A DNA stretch of 64,000 nucleotides from contig DASZUS010000077.1 in the NCBI GenBank assembly GCA_035547515.1, positions 1-64,000 of the forward strand. The letters are read 5' to 3'. Positions 17,845 through 26,292 of this stretch are shown piece by piece; the stretch's first letter is position 1, and each line of letters starts with the position of its first letter. The translations under genes and the position numbers were made by a program. A model generated the notes under the pieces. It saw only the letters and a program-made list of their open reading frames with translations, made no database searches and was not told where the DNA came from. This stretch comes from DASZTV01 sp035547515 (lineage in GTDB: Bacteria > Actinomycetota > Actinomycetes > JAFAQI01).

Positions 17845-18035
17845 TCCGCCAGGCTCAACGCCTGTCGAGGACACCGGATCACCGCCTGCTCCATCGCGGG
17901 ACGCTCGGCCTCGGAGACCTCGTACGAGTGAATCGTCAGGTAGTCGTCGTCATCGAGCTCGAAGCGAGCCGGGTCGATGGTGGTGCAGATGCCGTGCGCC
18001 TCGCACAGACCTGCGTCGTGGACGATCCGTGTCAC
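17841..18035 (-). CDS. Small ferredoxin, 3Fe-4S type, P450-associated class
   Basis: This 64-residue protein has the motif CEAHGIC (residues 11-17) and a late CPRQAL, that is Cys-x2-His-x2-Cys...Cys-Pro. The position normally held by a fourth cluster cysteine is His. This matches the small ferredoxins that carry a 3Fe-4S cluster and feed electrons to P450s in mycobacteria and streptomycetes. The GTG at 18035 begins at the natural first strand (VTRIVHDAGLC). The gene sits between TetR and a thioesterase, and no P450 lies next to it; the two P450s of the window are 7 and 24 kb away. Confidence 0.85.
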   Translation of the reverse strand: MTRIVHDAGLCEAHGICTTIDPARFELDDDDYLTIHSYEVSEAERPAMEQAVIRCPRQALSLAE

Positions 18036-18084
18036 CCCTGCTCCAGTCGTTCGTTTTCGTGTCGGCGTTCTGCGGCGGGTCGGC

Positions 18085-18774
18085 CTAACGGCCCCGCCGC
18101 GACGGTTTCTTCGGCGCCGTCTCACCGACGAGGCCACCGAGGCAGAACTGCCAGAGCTGCTCGGTGTCGATCGGCTCCCCGGTGGGCTCGGAGCCGAGCG
18201 CGTGCATATGGGCCGCGCCGACGATGGTCTGCATCATGATCGTCGCGAGCGTGTCCGCATCGATGTCGCTGCGGAACACGCCCTCGTCCGCCCCGCGCTT
18301 GACCAGCTCCAGGATCAGCTCGCGCAGCGGTGCGAGGACCCGGGCGTACTCCGCGGGACGCGACTCGGCGAGCTGGAGGTGGAAGACCGACAGGGCGCGG
18401 TTGATGCCGCCGCTCATCGGGCTCGCCGCCTGCGCGTGCACCTGCTCGACGACGAAGTGCAGGCCGTCGAGCACGTTCGGCGCAGCCTCGATTCCCGAGC
18501 GCCACTCGGCCGTGGAGGTCGCGATGACCTCCTCGAACAGGGCCAGCAGCAGCTCCTCCTTGCCGGAGAAGTGCTGGTAGAAGGAGCGAAGCGAGGTCTT
18601 GGAGCGCTCGATCAGCTCCTGCACCGTGAAGTCGGTACGGCCGGTCTCGGTGAGGATCTCGATGGCCGCGTGGATGAAGCGGTCGGATCGCGACACGGCC
18701 TTGGCGCGGGCGTTGCGCAGCGAGCGCTCGATAGCGCGCTCCCGCCAGCCCACGTCGGGCGATGTCTCGGTCAT
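18085..18774 (-). CDS. TetR family transcriptional regulator
   Basis: The 229-residue protein has a TetR helix-turn-helix near residues 35-80: FTVQELIERSKTSLRSFYQHF followed by KEELLLALFEE. The C-terminal ligand domain is helical with VEQVHAQAASPMSGG and ILELVKRGADEGVF. It is the first gene of the leftward operon that encodes the ferredoxin, thioesterase, dehydrogenase pair and hydratase, and is divergent from an SDR gene. It probably controls both, with an acyl-CoA as likely effector (inference). Confidence 0.9.
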   Translation of the reverse strand: MTETSPDVGWRERAIERSLRNARAKAVSRSDRFIHAAIEILTETGRTDFTVQELIERSKTSLRSFYQHFSGKEELLLALFEEVIATSTAEWRSGIEAAPNVLDGLHFVVEQVHAQAASPMSGGINRALSVFHLQLAESRPAEYARVLAPLRELILELVKRGADEGVFRSDIDADTLATIMMQTIVGAAHMHALGSEPTGEPIDTEQLWQFCLGGLVGETAPKKPSRRGR

Positions 18775-18882
18775 CGCGTCAATGACATTACCGCTATCGG
18801 GAGTACGCCGTTCTCATCTCGCCGAGCCCTACGAAAGTTGCGTCCCCACCGGCGTGTCGCGGCCACTAACGTTGGGCTCGAC
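18775..18882. promoter_or_regulatory. Divergent TetR/SDR promoter region
   Basis: The 108-bp region separates the TetR gene from the rightward SDR. It contains AATGACATTACC at about 18781-18792, a 4-1-4 dyad (AATG-A-CATT) a few bases before the TetR ATG. A similar AATGACGTTACC lies in the promoter region at 13.39 kb. It could be the TetR operator, but the match is short. Confidence 0.35.
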
Positions 18883-19719
18883 GTGAACACCAGACCTGTC
18901 GCGCTCGTCACGGGTGCGAGCCGCGGCATCGGCAAGGCGTGCCTGCTCGCCCTCGCCGCCGCAGGGTTCGACGTGGCGTTCACCGCCCGCACCGCCAGAG
19001 AGGGCGAGGGGCGCGACGACTCCGACGCCGGTGACAACGCGGTCATCGAGGGCAGCCTCGAGCGGACCGCCGCCGAAGCATCGGCCCTCGGTGCCGAGCC
19101 GCTACCGCTGCTCGCCGACCTGCTCGACTTCGCCTCGCTGCGCACGGCGGTCGCCACCACCGTCGCGCAGTGGGGCCGGCTCGACGTACTCGTGCTCAAC
19201 GCCGTCCACACCGGCGCCGGCAGCATGCTGCGCCTGCTCGACACACCGGTCGAGACCCTGCAGACGAAGCTCACCGCCAACGCTGCCGCGCAGTTCGTCC
19301 TCGTCCAGGCGGCGCTCCCCACGATGCTCGCTGCCGGTGGCGGCCGGATCATCGGGATCACGTCGTACGCCGCGAGCCACAACCCCAAGGCACCGGTCGG
19401 TGAAGGCGGCTGGGGCTACGCGTACGCCGCGTCGAAGGCCGCATTCGAGCGGCTTGCAGGACACATCGCCGTCGAGCACGGCCTGGCGGGCATCGTCGCG
19501 ATCAACGTCGATCCGGGGCACGTGGTGACCGAGCGGATGGCAGCCAACGCCGCCCGGCTGGGCGTCGAAGGCCACTACCAGGGCGCGCCGCCGAGCGCAC
19601 CCGCCGCGGCCGTGACGTGGCTGGCCACCTCACCCGAAGCGGTCGACCTCAACGGCCGGACCGTGAACGGCCTCAAGCTCGCGCTGGAGAAGAACCTCCA
19701 TCCCGACTGGAGGTCGTGA
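18883..19719 (+). CDS. SDR family oxidoreductase
   Basis: A 278-residue short-chain dehydrogenase: TGASRGIGKA at the start, LVLNAVHTG in the place of the NNAG motif, ITSYAASHNP with the catalytic Ser, and YAYAASKAAFE with Tyr-x3-Lys. A 30-residue insert (EGEGRDDSDAGDN) follows the second strand, longer than in most SDRs. I use GTG at 18883, which starts directly before the first strand (VNTRPVALVTGASRG) and gives a normal length. The gene is divergent from TetR and ends in a hairpin shared with the convergent operon. Confidence 0.85.
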   Translation: MNTRPVALVTGASRGIGKACLLALAAAGFDVAFTARTAREGEGRDDSDAGDNAVIEGSLERTAAEASALGAEPLPLLADLLDFASLRTAVATTVAQWGRLDVLVLNAVHTGAGSMLRLLDTPVETLQTKLTANAAAQFVLVQAALPTMLAAGGGRIIGITSYAASHNPKAPVGEGGWGYAYAASKAAFERLAGHIAVEHGLAGIVAINVDPGHVVTERMAANAARLGVEGHYQGAPPSAPAAAVTWLATSPEAVDLNGRTVNGLKLALEKNLHPDWRS

Positions 19720-19755
19720 GCCGCCCACCGCATCCCGACGCGGCTGGCGGCTCAC
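19716..19755. terminator. Bidirectional terminator hairpin
   Basis: GTGAGCCGCC (19716-19725) and GGCGGCTCAC (19746-19755) are a perfect 10-bp inverted repeat with a 20-bp loop between two convergent genes. The left arm includes the SDR stop codon. There is no T-tract, as is common in actinobacteria. Confidence 0.65.
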
Positions 19756-19761
19756 AACCCG

Positions 19762-21237
19762 TCAGCCACCGCGGGCCTCGACCATCGCGCCGCGGCTCAC
19801 CTTGGTCGCCGCGCTACGCGGGATGGCGTCGATGAACTCGACGGTCTTCGGCACCTTGTAGCCGGCCAGCTTGCTCTTCGCGTAGGCGATGACCTCCGCC
19901 TCGGTGGGAGGTGCGGCCTTGTCCTTGGGCTCGACGACGGCGTGCACCCGGCGGCCCCACTGCTCGTCCTTCAGCCCGATCACGACGACGTCGGCGATCT
20001 CCGGGTGGTCGATAAGTGCGCTCTCGACCTCTGCCGGGAACACGTTGGCGCCGCCGGTGACGATCATGTCGACACGGCGGTCGGCCAGGTAGAGGTAGCC
20101 GTCCTCGTCGAGGCGGCCGATGTCTCCCGCCGTACCGAAGCCGTCCTCCGTCATCGGCAGCAGCGCCGCGCCGCCGCGGTAGTCGTAGGAACCGGTCAGC
20201 GGCGAGCGCATGTAGATGTCGCCGAGCTCGCCCACCGGCACCGGGTTGCGGTTCTCGTCGAGGATCTTGATCTCGGTGTCACGGAAGCCGCGCCCGACGC
20301 TGCCCTCGTGCTCGAGCCATTCGTCGCCGCGCAGCGAGGTCAGGCCGAGCTGCTCGGTCATGCCGTACGCCATCACGATCTTCTCGGGCGCGAGCAGCTC
20401 GAACCAGGTCCGCAGCAACGACGGCGGCATCATCGCGGCGCCCTGCAGGATCCACTCGACGCTGGACAAGTCGCGCTCGAAGACGCCGTCGACGTCTGCG
20501 ATCCGCTGCAGCATGGTCGGGGTTGCGGTGAACGTCGTCACCTTGTGCCGCTCGATCGCGTCGAGCGCAACCCTCGCGTCGAACTTCTCGAGGATCACGA
20601 GGCGGTCGCCGCCGAGCAGGAAGTGCAGCGTCGCAAACCCGTTGGTGTGATACATCGGCGCCATCACGAGGATGATCTGCGGGCGCTTGCAGCCCTGCCA
20701 GTTGGAGATGAACGGGTCCGAGAGGCTCGGCAACCACTCCGCGGCGCGGGTGCTCATGATGACCTTCGGGGTGCCGGTCGCGCCGCTGCTGCAGATGCCG
20801 TTGATCTGCGGCGCGACGACCTCCGGCATCGGCCCGTCGTCCGCCGCCGCGGCCTCCGCGCGCATCGCCGCGAGGTTGTCGCTCGACACCACCACCGCCG
20901 CCTCGATCACGGCGAGGACCCGGTCGCGCTCCCAGTCCGGCAGGTCCCAGCGCACCGGGACCGGTACGGCGCCCGCCTTCCAGCAGCCGAGCAGCGCGCA
21001 GGTGAGGTCGACGGAGTTCTGTACGGCGACGGCCACCCGGTCGCCCACGCCTGCGCCGTGCGCCTGCAGCACCCGCCCCCACTGGTTGGCGCCACGGTCG
21101 AGCTGCGACCAGGTCAGCGGGGTGTCGCTGCCGTCGAGGGTGACGATGACGGCGCCGATGCCGTCGGGGTCTGCCTCGGCGAGCTGCTGCAGCTTCGTCC
21201 CGAACGGGATCGGCGCGGGAGGTGCCTGCTCTGTCAT
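19762..21237 (-). CDS. AMP-forming acyl-CoA ligase (FadD-like)
   Basis: The 491-residue enzyme is an adenylate-forming ligase: phosphate loop CSSGATGTPKVIM, motif YGMTEQLGL, the ribose-binding TAGDIGRLDEDGYLYLADRR, and a late lysine in PRSAATKVSRG. The Ser-Gly-Ala-Thr-Gly loop differs slightly from the usual SGTTG. It should activate a carboxylic acid to its CoA thioester. It is the last gene of a five-gene leftward operon; its ATG overlaps the SDR stop (ATGA). Confidence 0.9.
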   Translation of the reverse strand: MTEQAPPAPIPFGTKLQQLAEADPDGIGAVIVTLDGSDTPLTWSQLDRGANQWGRVLQAHGAGVGDRVAVAVQNSVDLTCALLGCWKAGAVPVPVRWDLPDWERDRVLAVIEAAVVVSSDNLAAMRAEAAAADDGPMPEVVAPQINGICSSGATGTPKVIMSTRAAEWLPSLSDPFISNWQGCKRPQIILVMAPMYHTNGFATLHFLLGGDRLVILEKFDARVALDAIERHKVTTFTATPTMLQRIADVDGVFERDLSSVEWILQGAAMMPPSLLRTWFELLAPEKIVMAYGMTEQLGLTSLRGDEWLEHEGSVGRGFRDTEIKILDENRNPVPVGELGDIYMRSPLTGSYDYRGGAALLPMTEDGFGTAGDIGRLDEDGYLYLADRRVDMIVTGGANVFPAEVESALIDHPEIADVVVIGLKDEQWGRRVHAVVEPKDKAAPPTEAEVIAYAKSKLAGYKVPKTVEFIDAIPRSAATKVSRGAMVEARGG

Positions 21238-21956
21238 GACCGCTGCTTCGCCTTCGCCTGTGCTGCCGGCGGGAGCAACGGCGGCGGCGCCAGCGGTCCC
21301 TCCGGGTTCGCGTACATGAAGATCTCCGGCACCACGACCCGCGGATGGAGGCTTTCAAGGAACAGCACCGCATCCACGACGTCGCTGGCCTGCAGCGCCA
21401 CCATCTCGAAGGTGACCTCCTCGAGGATGTCCGTCTCGACCGGCGCGGGGATCACCACGTTGACGTTGATCCCGTCGCGGCTCACCTCCCGGCGCAGCGC
21501 GGCGGCGAATGCGTCGAGCCCTGCCTTGGAGGCGGAGTACGCCGTACGACCTTTCATCGGCTCCTTGCTCGCCGACGACCCGAGGTAGATCAGCCGCCCG
21601 CCGACCGGCATCTTCGTCAGCACCGCCTGGGTGGTTACGAACGCGGAGCGCAGGTTGGCGCTGAGCGTCTGGTCCAGGTCGTCGAGCGAGAGCTTGCGCA
21701 GGAAGGTGCCTTTGAGGATCCCCGCCGAGTGCACCAGCAGGTGCACCTCGTCGACCGCATCCATCACGGCGGCCATCTGGTGCTCGTCGGCGCCGTCGGC
21801 GACGACGTATCGCGCCCCGATCTTCTCGGCCGCGGCGCGAAGTCGGTCCTCGCTGCGAGCCGTGATCACGACGTCGTACCCGCGGCCGACCAGGCCCTCC
21901 GCGATGGCGAACCCGATGCCACCGCTGCCGCCGGTCACAATCGCCGTCTTGGTCAC
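21234..21956 (-). CDS. SDR family oxidoreductase
   Basis: A 240-residue short-chain dehydrogenase with TGGSGGIGFAIAEGL, the HSAG variant of NNAG, YLGSSAS with the catalytic Ser, and YSASKAGLDAF. An Arg follows the second strand (ITARSEDRL), which favours NADP(H). The C-terminus ends in a Pro/Ala/Lys-rich tail (PPPLLPPAAQAKAKQRS). GTG at 21956 overlaps the upstream ligase stop (GTGA), and its own stop overlaps the next ligase start, so it lies between two ligases in one polycistron. Confidence 0.88.
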   Translation of the reverse strand: MTKTAIVTGGSGGIGFAIAEGLVGRGYDVVITARSEDRLRAAAEKIGARYVVADGADEHQMAAVMDAVDEVHLLVHSAGILKGTFLRKLSLDDLDQTLSANLRSAFVTTQAVLTKMPVGGRLIYLGSSASKEPMKGRTAYSASKAGLDAFAAALRREVSRDGINVNVVIPAPVETDILEEVTFEMVALQASDVVDAVLFLESLHPRVVVPEIFMYANPEGPLAPPPLLPPAAQAKAKQRS

Positions 21957-23467
21957 GTTCCCTCTCCCGCTTCCAGCAGCTCGACGAGGCCGGTGCGCAC
22001 GACCTTCCCCATTGCATTTCGCGGCAGCGCGTCGATCACCTTGATGCGCTCGGGCACCTTGTAGTCGGCGAGCTGGCTCCGGCACGCCGCCACCAGCCGG
22101 TCCAGGTCGACCTCCCCGTCGGTCTCGACGAGGGCCGCGACCCGCTCCCCCATGCGCTCGTCCGGTACGCCGAAGACCGCGACGCCCGCCACACCCTCCT
22201 GGGCGAGCAGCACCCGCTCGACCTCCGCCGGGTAGACGTTGGCGCCGCCGCGCACGATCAGCACCTTGAGCCGGTCGAGCACGCTCAGCCAGCCGTCGCC
22301 ATCCACCACGCCGTAGTCGCCGGTCGCGACGGGCACCGCCGGCGGGTCGACCACCTCACCGTCCCGCCAGACACCGAGGTACGGCGTCCACCGCCCGGCC
22401 CACTCGCCCTGCGAACGGGGCGACAGGCACAGCTCGCCTTCGGCGTCGCGTGGGAGCAGCGTGCCGTCCTCACGGCGGGCCTGCACCCACAGGTGCGGCA
22501 GCACCCGCCCGCTCGCACCCGGCCGTCGCTCGCCTCCGACGGGATCGATCGACACGACGGTGGGCGCCTCGGTCAGCCCGTACGTCGCGCGGATCGGCAA
22601 CCCGTAGAGCTCCGCGAACCGGGCGCGCAGCTGGTCGGGACAGTCACCGCCACCGCTCCATACCTCCTGGAGGGAGGCCAGCCGCGCCGGGTCGACCTGC
22701 TTGCGCGTCACCAGGTCGTGCAGCTGCGCCGGTACGCCGTTCCAGTGAGTGACCTGCTCCTGCTCGATCCACTCGGTGATGCCCTCGGCGTCGCGGCGGT
22801 CCATGACGATGCAGCAGCCCTGCGCCTGCGCCGTGAGCAGCGTCGTCAGCACCATCAGGTTGAGGATCGTCAGTGGCAGGCAATCGCCCTTGCGCAGCGA
22901 CGGTCCCCACCCGCGGCTGGCGACGAGCACCTCACCTGGCAGCAGCAGGTTGTGCTGCGAGTGCACGATCCCCTTGGGGACCCCCGTCGTACCGCTTGTG
23001 TAGGCGATCCCGGCCGGCGTGTGCGGATCGACCTCGACCGCCGGCGCATTTCCCGCCGACGCGGTGGCAGCGCGGAGCTCCTCAACCGTCACGCCCCGAC
23101 CGCCGACGGCCTGCAGCGCCACAGAGCAGTCGCCGATCACGGGGTCGGGGCCGAGCAGCAGCCTTGGCGCGCAGTCGTTGACGAGGTGCTGCTTCTCGGG
23201 CGCGGCGAGCGCTTCGCCGATGCCCACCCAGATCGCGCCGAGCCGCATGGCGCCGTGAAAGGCGAGCACGACATCGATGTCGTTGGGCAGGCTCGCGGCC
23301 AGTCTGTCCCCCGGGCGCAAGCCGAGCTCCCACAATGCCGCGGCGCTGCGATCAGCCGCAGCATCCAGCTCGGCGTACGTCATCCGCGCCGACCGGGCAA
23401 TGACAGCCATGGCATCAGGTCGGTCACGGAGCGCGGCGTCGAAGACGCCTGGGATGCCGGCCGTCAC
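21953..23467 (-). CDS. AMP-forming acyl-CoA ligase (FadD-like)
   Basis: The 504-residue ligase has the phosphate loop IAYTSGTTGVPKGIVHS, ATYGLTEAP, the ATGDYGVVDGDGWLSVLDR hinge region, and the catalytic lysine in PRNAMGKVVRT. The GTG at 23467 overlaps the stop of the upstream dehydrogenase (GTGA). A longer frame runs upstream, but only as a shadow of that dehydrogenase. A second ligase two genes away suggests that the operon handles two acids, or an acid before and after a cleavage step. Confidence 0.92.
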   Translation of the reverse strand: MTAGIPGVFDAALRDRPDAMAVIARSARMTYAELDAAADRSAAALWELGLRPGDRLAASLPNDIDVVLAFHGAMRLGAIWVGIGEALAAPEKQHLVNDCAPRLLLGPDPVIGDCSVALQAVGGRGVTVEELRAATASAGNAPAVEVDPHTPAGIAYTSGTTGVPKGIVHSQHNLLLPGEVLVASRGWGPSLRKGDCLPLTILNLMVLTTLLTAQAQGCCIVMDRRDAEGITEWIEQEQVTHWNGVPAQLHDLVTRKQVDPARLASLQEVWSGGGDCPDQLRARFAELYGLPIRATYGLTEAPTVVSIDPVGGERRPGASGRVLPHLWVQARREDGTLLPRDAEGELCLSPRSQGEWAGRWTPYLGVWRDGEVVDPPAVPVATGDYGVVDGDGWLSVLDRLKVLIVRGGANVYPAEVERVLLAQEGVAGVAVFGVPDERMGERVAALVETDGEVDLDRLVAACRSQLADYKVPERIKVIDALPRNAMGKVVRTGLVELLEAGEGT

Positions 23468-24387
23468 GAGAAGAGGGTCTCGAACTCGCCGCTGCGGACC
23501 GCGGGAACGAGGCGCAACGCGAGCGACTCCCCTGAGCACGGCTCGCGAAGCAGCGGCTGCAGGTGGCGGTCGATGACGGAGACGTCGTGCTCGTCGCAGA
23601 AGCCGATGGCGCCGAGCAGCTGGTGACAGGTGCGCATCACGCTGCGCGCGGTGTCCACCGCGTGCAGGCGCAGTGCGACCGCGTCGGCCTGCCGCCTCGC
23701 CGGCTCGGCAGCGGTGAGGCGCCACGCGGTGTAGCGGGCGAGCTCGTCGAGGCCGAGCAGCGCCACGTTGGCGTCCGCGATGCCGAAGCGGACGACCTGG
23801 AACTGTGCCAGCGCCTGGCCGAACTGCTTGCGCGCCTTGACGTGCTCGACCACCTGGCCGAACGCGGCCTGCAGACCGCCGAGGATCCGCCAGGCGCCCA
23901 GCACGAGGTGGCGCGCGATGTCGTCGGGATCCACCGGCGCGACCTGCTCGCCGATCCGCGCCGGGACGAGAAACGGGCCGAGCTTCGCGCGATAGGGCAC
24001 CGGGCCGATCTCGAGCCGGTGGGCGATGCCATCGAGATCCGCGCCGAGCCACTCCCCTGGCAGGTCACCGTGGTCGACCCGCGGCGTAGCCGGGTCGATC
24101 AGCGCGAGCCGCTGACCGTCCACCCGTACCAGGCTCTCGACGACGGGTAGCGGCAGGCACAGCGCACCGGCCGCGCGGCACAGCTCGGCGGCAGCAAGGA
24201 ACTGGTCGAGGTCGTCGCGGACGTCGAGGTCGAACGCGCCGAGGTCGTCGAGCGCCTTGGTCGCCTCGTCTCGCAACCCGCGATCCGCCTCTGCGCGCAG
24301 ACCGAAGTCGACGCCGCCGAGCCGTTCCAGTCGGCGGCGTACGGCGTCGCCGTACGAGACGGCGTCGTCGGGAAGCGATGTCTTCAT
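23464..24387 (-). CDS. Acyl-CoA dehydrogenase, short partner subunit
   Basis: At 307 residues this protein is shorter than a usual acyl-CoA dehydrogenase. The N-terminal and middle domains are barely recognisable, but the C-terminal helical domain is clear: HVKARKQFGQALAQFQVVRFGIAD (features RKQFG and FQ), and a late CHQLLGAIGFCDEHD in place of the usual QxxGGxGF. This fits the degenerate subunit of an alpha2beta2 enzyme, with the next gene as partner. ATG overlaps that partner's stop (ATGA). Confidence 0.82.
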   Translation of the reverse strand: MKTSLPDDAVSYGDAVRRRLERLGGVDFGLRAEADRGLRDEATKALDDLGAFDLDVRDDLDQFLAAAELCRAAGALCLPLPVVESLVRVDGQRLALIDPATPRVDHGDLPGEWLGADLDGIAHRLEIGPVPYRAKLGPFLVPARIGEQVAPVDPDDIARHLVLGAWRILGGLQAAFGQVVEHVKARKQFGQALAQFQVVRFGIADANVALLGLDELARYTAWRLTAAEPARRQADAVALRLHAVDTARSVMRTCHQLLGAIGFCDEHDVSVIDRHLQPLLREPCSGESLALRLVPAVRSGEFETLFS

Positions 24388-25535
24388 CGAGAAGACCCGA
24401 GAACCGAGCGGGCCACCAGCATCCGCTGCACCTCGATCGTCCCGGAGGCAACGGTCGCCGCCTGCGCGTAGCGCCAGTGGTCGTCGATCGACCCGTGCAG
24501 CACCGCGTCGGGACCCGCGTCGAGCGCACCGGCGCCGACCGCGTCGACCAGCACCTCCGCGACGGTCTGGTCACACGTCGTCGTGACGATGCGGGCGGTC
24601 GATGCTGCCGACGGGTCGATGCCGCCGGCGTCGCCGACCGCGCGGTAGGCCAGCAGCCGCGCGACTCGCAGATCGACCAGCGCCCGTACCCATCGCGCGT
24701 GCAGCGCCGGAGCGAGCGACTCCCACGTGCCGTCGTCCTCGAGCACCTCGAGCAGCCGCTGCATGAGCGACTCGCAGCGGGCGTACCTCGCGATGCCGAC
24801 CCGCTCGTAGGCGAGTGCGTCGCGCATCACCTTCCACCCCTGCCCAACCTCCCCGAGCACGTCGTCCGGGCCGACCCGCAGCCCGTCGATGAAGACCTCG
24901 TTGAGGTGGTGCGGGCCGAGCATCGACGGGATCGGCCGGACCTCGATGCCGGGCCGGTCCATCGGCACGAGGAACAAGGTGATCCGCTGCTCGCTCGGCG
25001 CTTCCGGGTCGGTGCACGTCGCGAGCACGCACCACTGCGCCATGAGGGCGTACGACGTCCACACCTTCTGGCCGCTGACGACCCAGCCGTCGCCGTCCTT
25101 CACCGCCCGGGTCCGCAGCGAGGCCAGGTCGCTGCCGGCCTCGGGCTCGGAGAACCCCTGACACCAGATCACCTCGCCGGCCGCGATCGCGGGCAGGTGC
25201 TTGTCCCGCTGGGCCTGCGTCCCGTGACGCATCAGCGCGGGTCCGACCCAGTTGACGCCCATGTACTGCGGGCCGCGCGGCTCGTGGTGGGCCCACATCT
25301 CCTCGCGGACGATCGTCTGGTCCCAGACCGAGCCCCCGCCCCCGCCGTACTCCTCCGGCCACGCCAGGCAGAGCAGGCCCTGTTCGGCGAGGGTCCGGCA
25401 GAACGCGTTGCACAGCTCGAGGTCCGCCGGGTCGTCGGTGCAGGCGCCCTGGAACGTCTCGGGGATGTGCTGGTGGATCAGCTCGCGCAGCCGGTGGCGA
25501 AGCGCCGCCGCGTCCGCCCCGAGGTCGTAGTCCAC
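24384..25535 (-). CDS. Acyl-CoA dehydrogenase, larger partner subunit
   Basis: The 383-residue enzyme has GLLCLAWPEEYGGGGG, a GFSEPEAGSDLASLR motif, HHLNEVFIDGLRV, and a C-terminal helical part ending in VASGTIEVQRMLVARSVLG. It lacks the usual YAGTSEIQ tyrosine region but keeps the motif's Glu-x-Gln-Arg. With the short dehydrogenase downstream it probably forms a heteromer for a bulky CoA ester. I take GTG at 25535; an in-frame ATG at 25577 would lie inside the inverted-repeat element. It is the first gene of its operon. Confidence 0.88.
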   Translation of the reverse strand: MDYDLGADAAALRHRLRELIHQHIPETFQGACTDDPADLELCNAFCRTLAEQGLLCLAWPEEYGGGGGSVWDQTIVREEMWAHHEPRGPQYMGVNWVGPALMRHGTQAQRDKHLPAIAAGEVIWCQGFSEPEAGSDLASLRTRAVKDGDGWVVSGQKVWTSYALMAQWCVLATCTDPEAPSEQRITLFLVPMDRPGIEVRPIPSMLGPHHLNEVFIDGLRVGPDDVLGEVGQGWKVMRDALAYERVGIARYARCESLMQRLLEVLEDDGTWESLAPALHARWVRALVDLRVARLLAYRAVGDAGGIDPSAASTARIVTTTCDQTVAEVLVDAVGAGALDAGPDAVLHGSIDDHWRYAQAATVASGTIEVQRMLVARSVLGSSR

Positions 25536-25554
25536 GACGCATGAGCATAGGAAC

Positions 25555-25666
25555 ACTTCGAGCTCGAAGTAGCACATGACCGCCGGCTTACCGGGCCGAT
25601 TGCTGCCTCAACGCCCGATTCGGCGACCACTTCCTGTGCTGCTCCGAGCAGTCATGTGCTACTTCG
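25555..25666. repeat. Inverted-repeat element, copy A
   Basis: CGAAGTAGCACATGAC (25565-25580) and its exact complement GTCATGTGCTACTTCG (25651-25666) form a perfect 16-bp inverted repeat with a 70-bp loop. The left arm is also part of a 16-bp perfect palindrome ACTTCGAGCTCGAAGT (25555-25570). The element lies between divergent genes (dehydrogenase operon and HD protein). The same arms recur at 58.0-58.1 kb. It could be an operator pair, or a small repeat such as a MITE. The loop has no gene. Confidence 0.7.
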
Positions 25667-25707
25667 GGGGTCGGCGGATGGGTCGGCGGATGAGGGATGA
25701 TGCGCAC

Positions 25708-26292
25708 ATGACTCAGGTGAGTGAGCGCGCGACGTTCCACGACATGGCGCAGAGCACGCGCGAGGACTGGCAGATCATCGCCACCCACCAGGCCAACTAC
25801 ATGGTCGACCTGCCGAGCCGGGTGCTCGACCACCTTCGGTTGCTCGACGGGGACTTCTGCGGGTTCGCGGTGGACCGGCTGACGCACTCGTTGCAGACCG
25901 CGGCTCGCGCCGAGCGGGCCGGCCGCGACGACCGCTACGTCCTCGCCGCCCTGCTGCACGACATCGGCGACACTCTCGGCTCGTTCAACCACGCCGACAT
26001 CGCCGCCGCGATCGTGAAGCCGTTCGTCAGCCCGGAGATCCACTGGATGGTCGAGCACCACGCGGAGTTCCAGGGCTACTACTTCTTCCACCACCTCGGC
26101 CTCGACCGCGAGATCCGCGAGAAGTACCGCGGCCAACCCGAGTTCGACCTCACCGCGGAGTTCTGCGCGGAGTACGACTCGCCCGCGTTCGACCCGTCGT
26201 ACGACACCCCTCCGCTCGAGCACTACGAGCCGCTGGTGCGCGAGCTGATGGTCAGCCCGATCCGATCGATCTACCTGCGCGACCAGGCTTAG
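25708..26292 (+). CDS. HD-domain protein of the PhnZ-like oxygenase type
   Basis: The 194-residue protein has an HD fold with candidate metal ligands His60, His84-Asp85 (LLHDIGD), His95, His117 or His118 (VEHHAEFQGYYFFHH) and Asp157. The early His and the His-Asp pair are spaced 24 residues apart, as in PhnZ, the mixed-valence diiron oxygenase that cleaves organophosphonates. The EHHxxFQGYYFFHH segment is also typical of that group, not of HD phosphohydrolases. The substrate is unknown. ATG at 25708 starts directly before the conserved part; upstream sequence belongs to the inverted-repeat element. The 3' end overlaps the convergent SRPBCC gene by four bases. Confidence 0.75.
   Translation: MTQVSERATFHDMAQSTREDWQIIATHQANYMVDLPSRVLDHLRLLDGDFCGFAVDRLTHSLQTAARAERAGRDDRYVLAALLHDIGDTLGSFNHADIAAAIVKPFVSPEIHWMVEHHAEFQGYYFFHHLGLDREIREKYRGQPEFDLTAEFCAEYDSPAFDPSYDTPPLEHYEPLVRELMVSPIRSIYLRDQA

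Noticed and set aside
24053..25580. Long overlapping reading frames opposite the dehydrogenase genes
   Set aside because: High G+C content opens long antisense and out-of-frame readings; these have Arg/Pro/Ala-rich composition and no family motif.
26020..26110. HD protein as a simple phosphohydrolase
   Set aside because: The extra His residues and FQGYYFFHH segment fit PhnZ-like oxygenases better.
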